Position numbers and translations under genes: made by a program | Part shown: in pieces, positions 6,011 through 7,391 of the stretch | How positions within the stretch are numbered: the first letter of the stretch is position 1 | Layout: the number at the start of each line of letters is the position of its first letter | Assembly (NCBI GenBank): GCA_003164305.1 | Contig: PLSZ01000686.1 | Coordinates: 1 to 7,391, forward strand | Direction: 5' to 3' | Origin: Acetobacteraceae bacterium | Lineage (GTDB): Bacteria > Pseudomonadota > Alphaproteobacteria > Acetobacterales > Acetobacteraceae | DNA length: 7,391 nucleotides | Notes under the pieces: generated by a model | What the model saw: the letters and a program-made list of their open reading frames with translations, nothing else | Told to the model about the DNA's origin: nothing | Database searches by the model: none

Positions 6011-6455
6011 AAACCTCGAACGCGCTCAACACGCCAACCCAGCGCTGGATGTTGGCGCCCAGAGCCTCCGTCGTCATCCCATGCGTGGCTTCGACATCCA
6101 TCGAAATCCACGGGGTGCCGCGGAAATCCAGAAACGCGCGGCCAAAGCGGTGGTCTCGGTTCCAGATCGCGATCGTGGTCGCCGTCAAAGCCTTGCGGCG
6201 AAACGGCGCGGTGAACTGGATCGAGGTGCAGCGAAGCTCGGCCCCGCACTGAAAGAAATAGACCTCGAATACCACCGTGCCGGTGGAACCGCGGATCATC
6301 GGATCGCCCATCCGGTCGTTGGTGATGTCCGCCGGGTAGCCAGCCGTCTTCAATGCCGCGGCCAACTCGGGCGCCGACACCCCGCCGTCCGGCAAAGGTC
6401 CGGCGTGACCCGCGAGCGGCAGGCCGAGCATCGCAACCAACCAGATCCACCGCAT
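5997..6455 (-). CDS. Exported YbjN-family protein
   Basis: Secreted or periplasmic member of the YbjN family (a fold related to type III secretion chaperones; proposed sensory-transduction regulators, role unproven), 152 residues. The ATG at 6455 is preferred: GGGAG lies seven bases before it, whereas the ATG at 6482 (10 residues longer) has no ribosome-binding site. The start gives a clean signal peptide, MRWIWLVAMLGLPLAGHA, cleaved near residue 18. The mature domain shows the family pattern: helix with LAAALKTAGY, GDPMIRGSTGTVVFEVYF, C70 and C76 in FFQCGAELRCTS, then IWNRDHRFGRAFLDFRG (97-113), WISMDVEATHGMTTEALG and a terminal helix. The two close cysteines could form a disulfide in the periplasm. 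Its stop lies in a 15-bp tandem repeat. A perfect TTGACA -35 sits at 6532-6537 on the minus strand but lacks a recognisable -10. The PH-domain gene follows in the same direction. Confidence 0.82.
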   Translation of the reverse strand: MRWIWLVAMLGLPLAGHAGPLPDGGVSAPELAAALKTAGYPADITNDRMGDPMIRGSTGTVVFEVYFFQCGAELRCTSIQFTAPFRRKALTATTIAIWNRDHRFGRAFLDFRGTPWISMDVEATHGMTTEALGANIQRWVGVLSAFEVFAAR

Positions 6456-6626
6456 CCACCATCTCCCACCGGGCGCGGACATCTGGCGGACGCGGCGAAC
6501 GCTGGCAAGCGGGCGGCTTCGGGGTGTGGGCTGTCAACCATGTGCCCGGTCGAACAACCCCGGACCCCACGAGGGCGCTGCCCCTCGACCCCGCCAAGGG
6601 CTTGCCCTTGGAACCGCTCATTTTGG

Positions 6627-6693
6627 TGGGGTTCTTGAGGAGGGCCAATCGAGACCGCGCAAGGTCCGTGTCAGGCCCTCCTCATCAACCCCA
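6627..6693. repeat. Long nested stem-loop (20-bp arms, two mismatches)
   Basis: Arms 6627-6646 and 6674-6693 are reverse complements at 18 of 20 positions; the only mismatches are adjacent (CT against TC at 6634-6635 and 6685-6686). The 27-base loop contains its own small hairpin, GACC (6653-6656) with GGTC (6663-6666) around GCGCAA. One arm carries GAGGAGGG and the other CCCTCCTC, so the stem would hide a Shine-Dalgarno-like sequence. No start codon follows at a suitable distance that opens a convincing gene. Confidence 0.75.
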
Positions 6694-6767
6694 GCAATGG
6701 ACGGATTGCAAAGGCGTGCCGCACCTGCCCTCGGGCTTGACCCGAAGGCTGGGGTCCAGCGGCAAAG

Positions 6768-6797
6768 CCCCGGTCGGGGTCCGGGGCAACGCCCCGG
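6768..6797 (-). terminator. GC-rich hairpins just past the ABC ATPase stop
   Basis: CCGGGGC-AAC-GCCCCGG (6781-6797) begins four bases past the ABC ATPase stop codon (6801-6803), followed on the same strand by CCCCG/CGGGG (6768-6779). The stem is very stable and could protect or define the 3' end, but no U-tract follows, so intrinsic termination is only possible, not shown. It may instead be part of the repeat mosaic. Confidence 0.35.
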
Positions 6798-6800
6798 CGC

Positions 6801-7391
6801 CTACCCCGCCTCGGCGCCGGCCGCTTCCCGGCGTCGGGCGTACAACGCCATTCGGCGCCGCGCCGCCGGGGCGACGTGGTCCTCGCCGATCGCGTCCGCG
6901 GGAGGCAGTTCCGCCGCGCGGTGGCAGGCCACGAGGTGATCCTTCGCCCATGGGGTTGGCTCGGGCATTTCGCGCCGGCAGCGCTCGATGACGTGGGGAC
7001 AGCGCGTATGGAAGCGGCACCCCGGCGGCGGGTTCATCGGACTGGGCACATCGCCGCCGGGAATTTCCCGGCCGCGGTCGCGATGCGGGTCGGGCCGCGG
7101 AATCGCGGCAAGTAACGTTCGAGTATAAGGATGCCGCGGATCGCTGAACAATGCGCGTTTCGGGCCGATTTCGACGATCTGTCCCAGATACATCACCGCC
7201 ACCCGGTCGGCGACATGCTTCACCACCGCCAGATCGTGGGCGATGAACAGGTACGACAGGCCCAACCGCCGTTGCAGATCGCGCAGCAGGTTCACCACCT
7301 GCGCCTGAATCGACACGTCCAGCGCGGAGACCGGCTCATCGCACACGATCAGCGCCGGCTCCACCGCCAGCGCCCGCGCGATGCCGATGCG
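6801..7391 (-). CDS. Opp/Dpp-type peptide ABC transporter ATPase, N-terminal part outside window
   Basis: ATP-binding subunit of an oligo-/dipeptide (or related, e.g. nickel or glutathione) importer, on the cytoplasmic face of the membrane. 196 residues are in the window, from [20 protein letters not shown] to the TAG at 6801-6803. RIGIARAL is the end of the ABC signature helix, LIVCDEP (14-20) is Walker B, SALD (22-25) the D-loop, and H52 in FIAHDLAVV the H-loop. The segment [19 protein letters not shown] starts the oligopeptide-transporter C-terminal domain. Its four cysteines (125, 131, 138, 157; C-x5-C-x6-C-x18-C) match the cysteine-rich tail that binds a 4Fe-4S cluster in some Dpp ATPases. 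Walker A and the Q-loop lie beyond 7391. The [13 protein letters not shown] pattern and the HPYT region fit DppF/OppF-like or DppD-like subunits equally. Partner permeases would be upstream, outside the window. Confidence 0.93.
   Translation of the reverse strand, partial: RIGIARALAVEPALIVCDEPVSALDVSIQAQVVNLLRDLQRRLGLSYLFIAHDLAVVKHVADRVAVMYLGQIVEIGPKRALFSDPRHPYTRTLLAAIPRPDPHRDRGREIPGGDVPSPMNPPPGCRFHTRCPHVIERCRREMPEPTPWAKDHLVACHRAAELPPADAIGEDHVAPAARRRMALYARRREAAGAEAG

Larger units (their letters stand above)
6541..6800. repeat. Intergenic mosaic of GC-rich inverted repeats (dispersed-repeat-like)
   Basis: The 345 bases between the ABC ATPase stop and the YbjN start hold no supported gene. Instead they hold a string of hairpins: CGAGGG/CCCTCG (6570-6587); CCAAGGGC-TT-GCCCTTGG (6594-6611, perfect); a long nested stem-loop (6627-6693); TCGGG/CCCGA extended by flanking CC/GG (6728-6748); CCCCG/CGGGG (6768-6779); and CCGGGGC-AAC-GCCCCGG (6781-6797, perfect). 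Such modules, with linking phrases like GGGGTCC, resemble repeats I associate with intergenic regions of Acetobacteraceae-type genomes; copy number cannot be checked here. The part nearest the YbjN start (6456-6540) shows only a TTGACA on the minus strand. Confidence 0.7.

Noticed and set aside
6456..6482. Longer start for the YbjN-family protein at 6482
   Set aside because: No ribosome-binding site; the ATG at 6455 has GGGAG and gives a better signal peptide.
6532..6537. Perfect TTGACA on the minus strand as a YbjN promoter
   Set aside because: No -10-like hexamer at 15-19 bp, so I did not list it as a promoter.
5617..6648. Minus-strand open frame (343 codons) spanning the YbjN gene and the repeat mosaic
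   Set aside because: Starts inside repeats, overlaps two recognisable genes in another frame and has Arg-rich composition. Its beginning (NPTKMSGSKGK) is translated repeat.
6353..6991. Plus-strand open frames over the repeat mosaic and ABC ATPase (up to 212 codons)
   Set aside because: Pro/Arg/Gly-rich translation of hairpin repeats and of the antisense of a clear ATPase.

Overview
The window is GC-rich, densely coded bacterial chromosome. The codon bias, gene types (an anion:cation symporter-type MFS permease, Opp/Dpp ABC ATPase, solute-binding protein with export signal) and GC-rich intergenic hairpin repeats fit an alphaproteobacterium, perhaps Rhodospirillales/Acetobacteraceae. That placement is an impression, not a computed result. 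No mobile element, CRISPR array, rRNA or tRNA gene was seen.

Layout, left to right. A minus-strand MFS organic-anion permease runs off the left edge (1-1257). Upstream of it is a promoter-like sequence whose -35 sits inside a 12-bp perfect palindrome. Next is a minus-strand iron-containing alcohol dehydrogenase (1541-2728). A 156-bp divergent intergenic region separates it from a plus-strand pair: a VOC-fold metalloenzyme (TTG start, 2885-3391) and a periplasmic type 1 solute-binding protein (GTG start, 3415-4614). These four genes look like a small uptake and catabolism neighbourhood for an organic acid or aromatic/alcohol compound. The substrate cannot be read from the sequence, and no ABC permease or ATPase accompanies the binding protein.

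A complete VapBC toxin-antitoxin pair follows (4736-5301), translationally coupled through a GTGA overlap and preceded by an AT-rich promoter/operator region with repeated TGATGC half-sites. Convergent to it, on the minus strand, are a two-TM bacterial PH-domain (DUF304/YdbS-like) membrane protein (5409-5870) and an exported YbjN-family protein (5997-6455). A 15-bp tandem repeat covers the stop codon of the YbjN gene.

About 260 bp between the YbjN gene and the next gene (6541-6800) is a mosaic of inverted repeats, including one long nested stem-loop (6627-6693), with the look of dispersed intergenic repeats. The right edge is the C-terminal part of an Opp/Dpp-type ABC transporter ATPase on the minus strand (6801-7391), with Walker B, H-loop and the four-cysteine C-terminal oligopeptide-transporter domain; its Walker A lies outside the window.

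Most genes belong to ordinary families. The parts most worth a second look are non-coding: the palindrome over the MFS promoter, the nested stem-loop and repeat mosaic, and the vapBC operator region. I found no convincing new multi-gene system.
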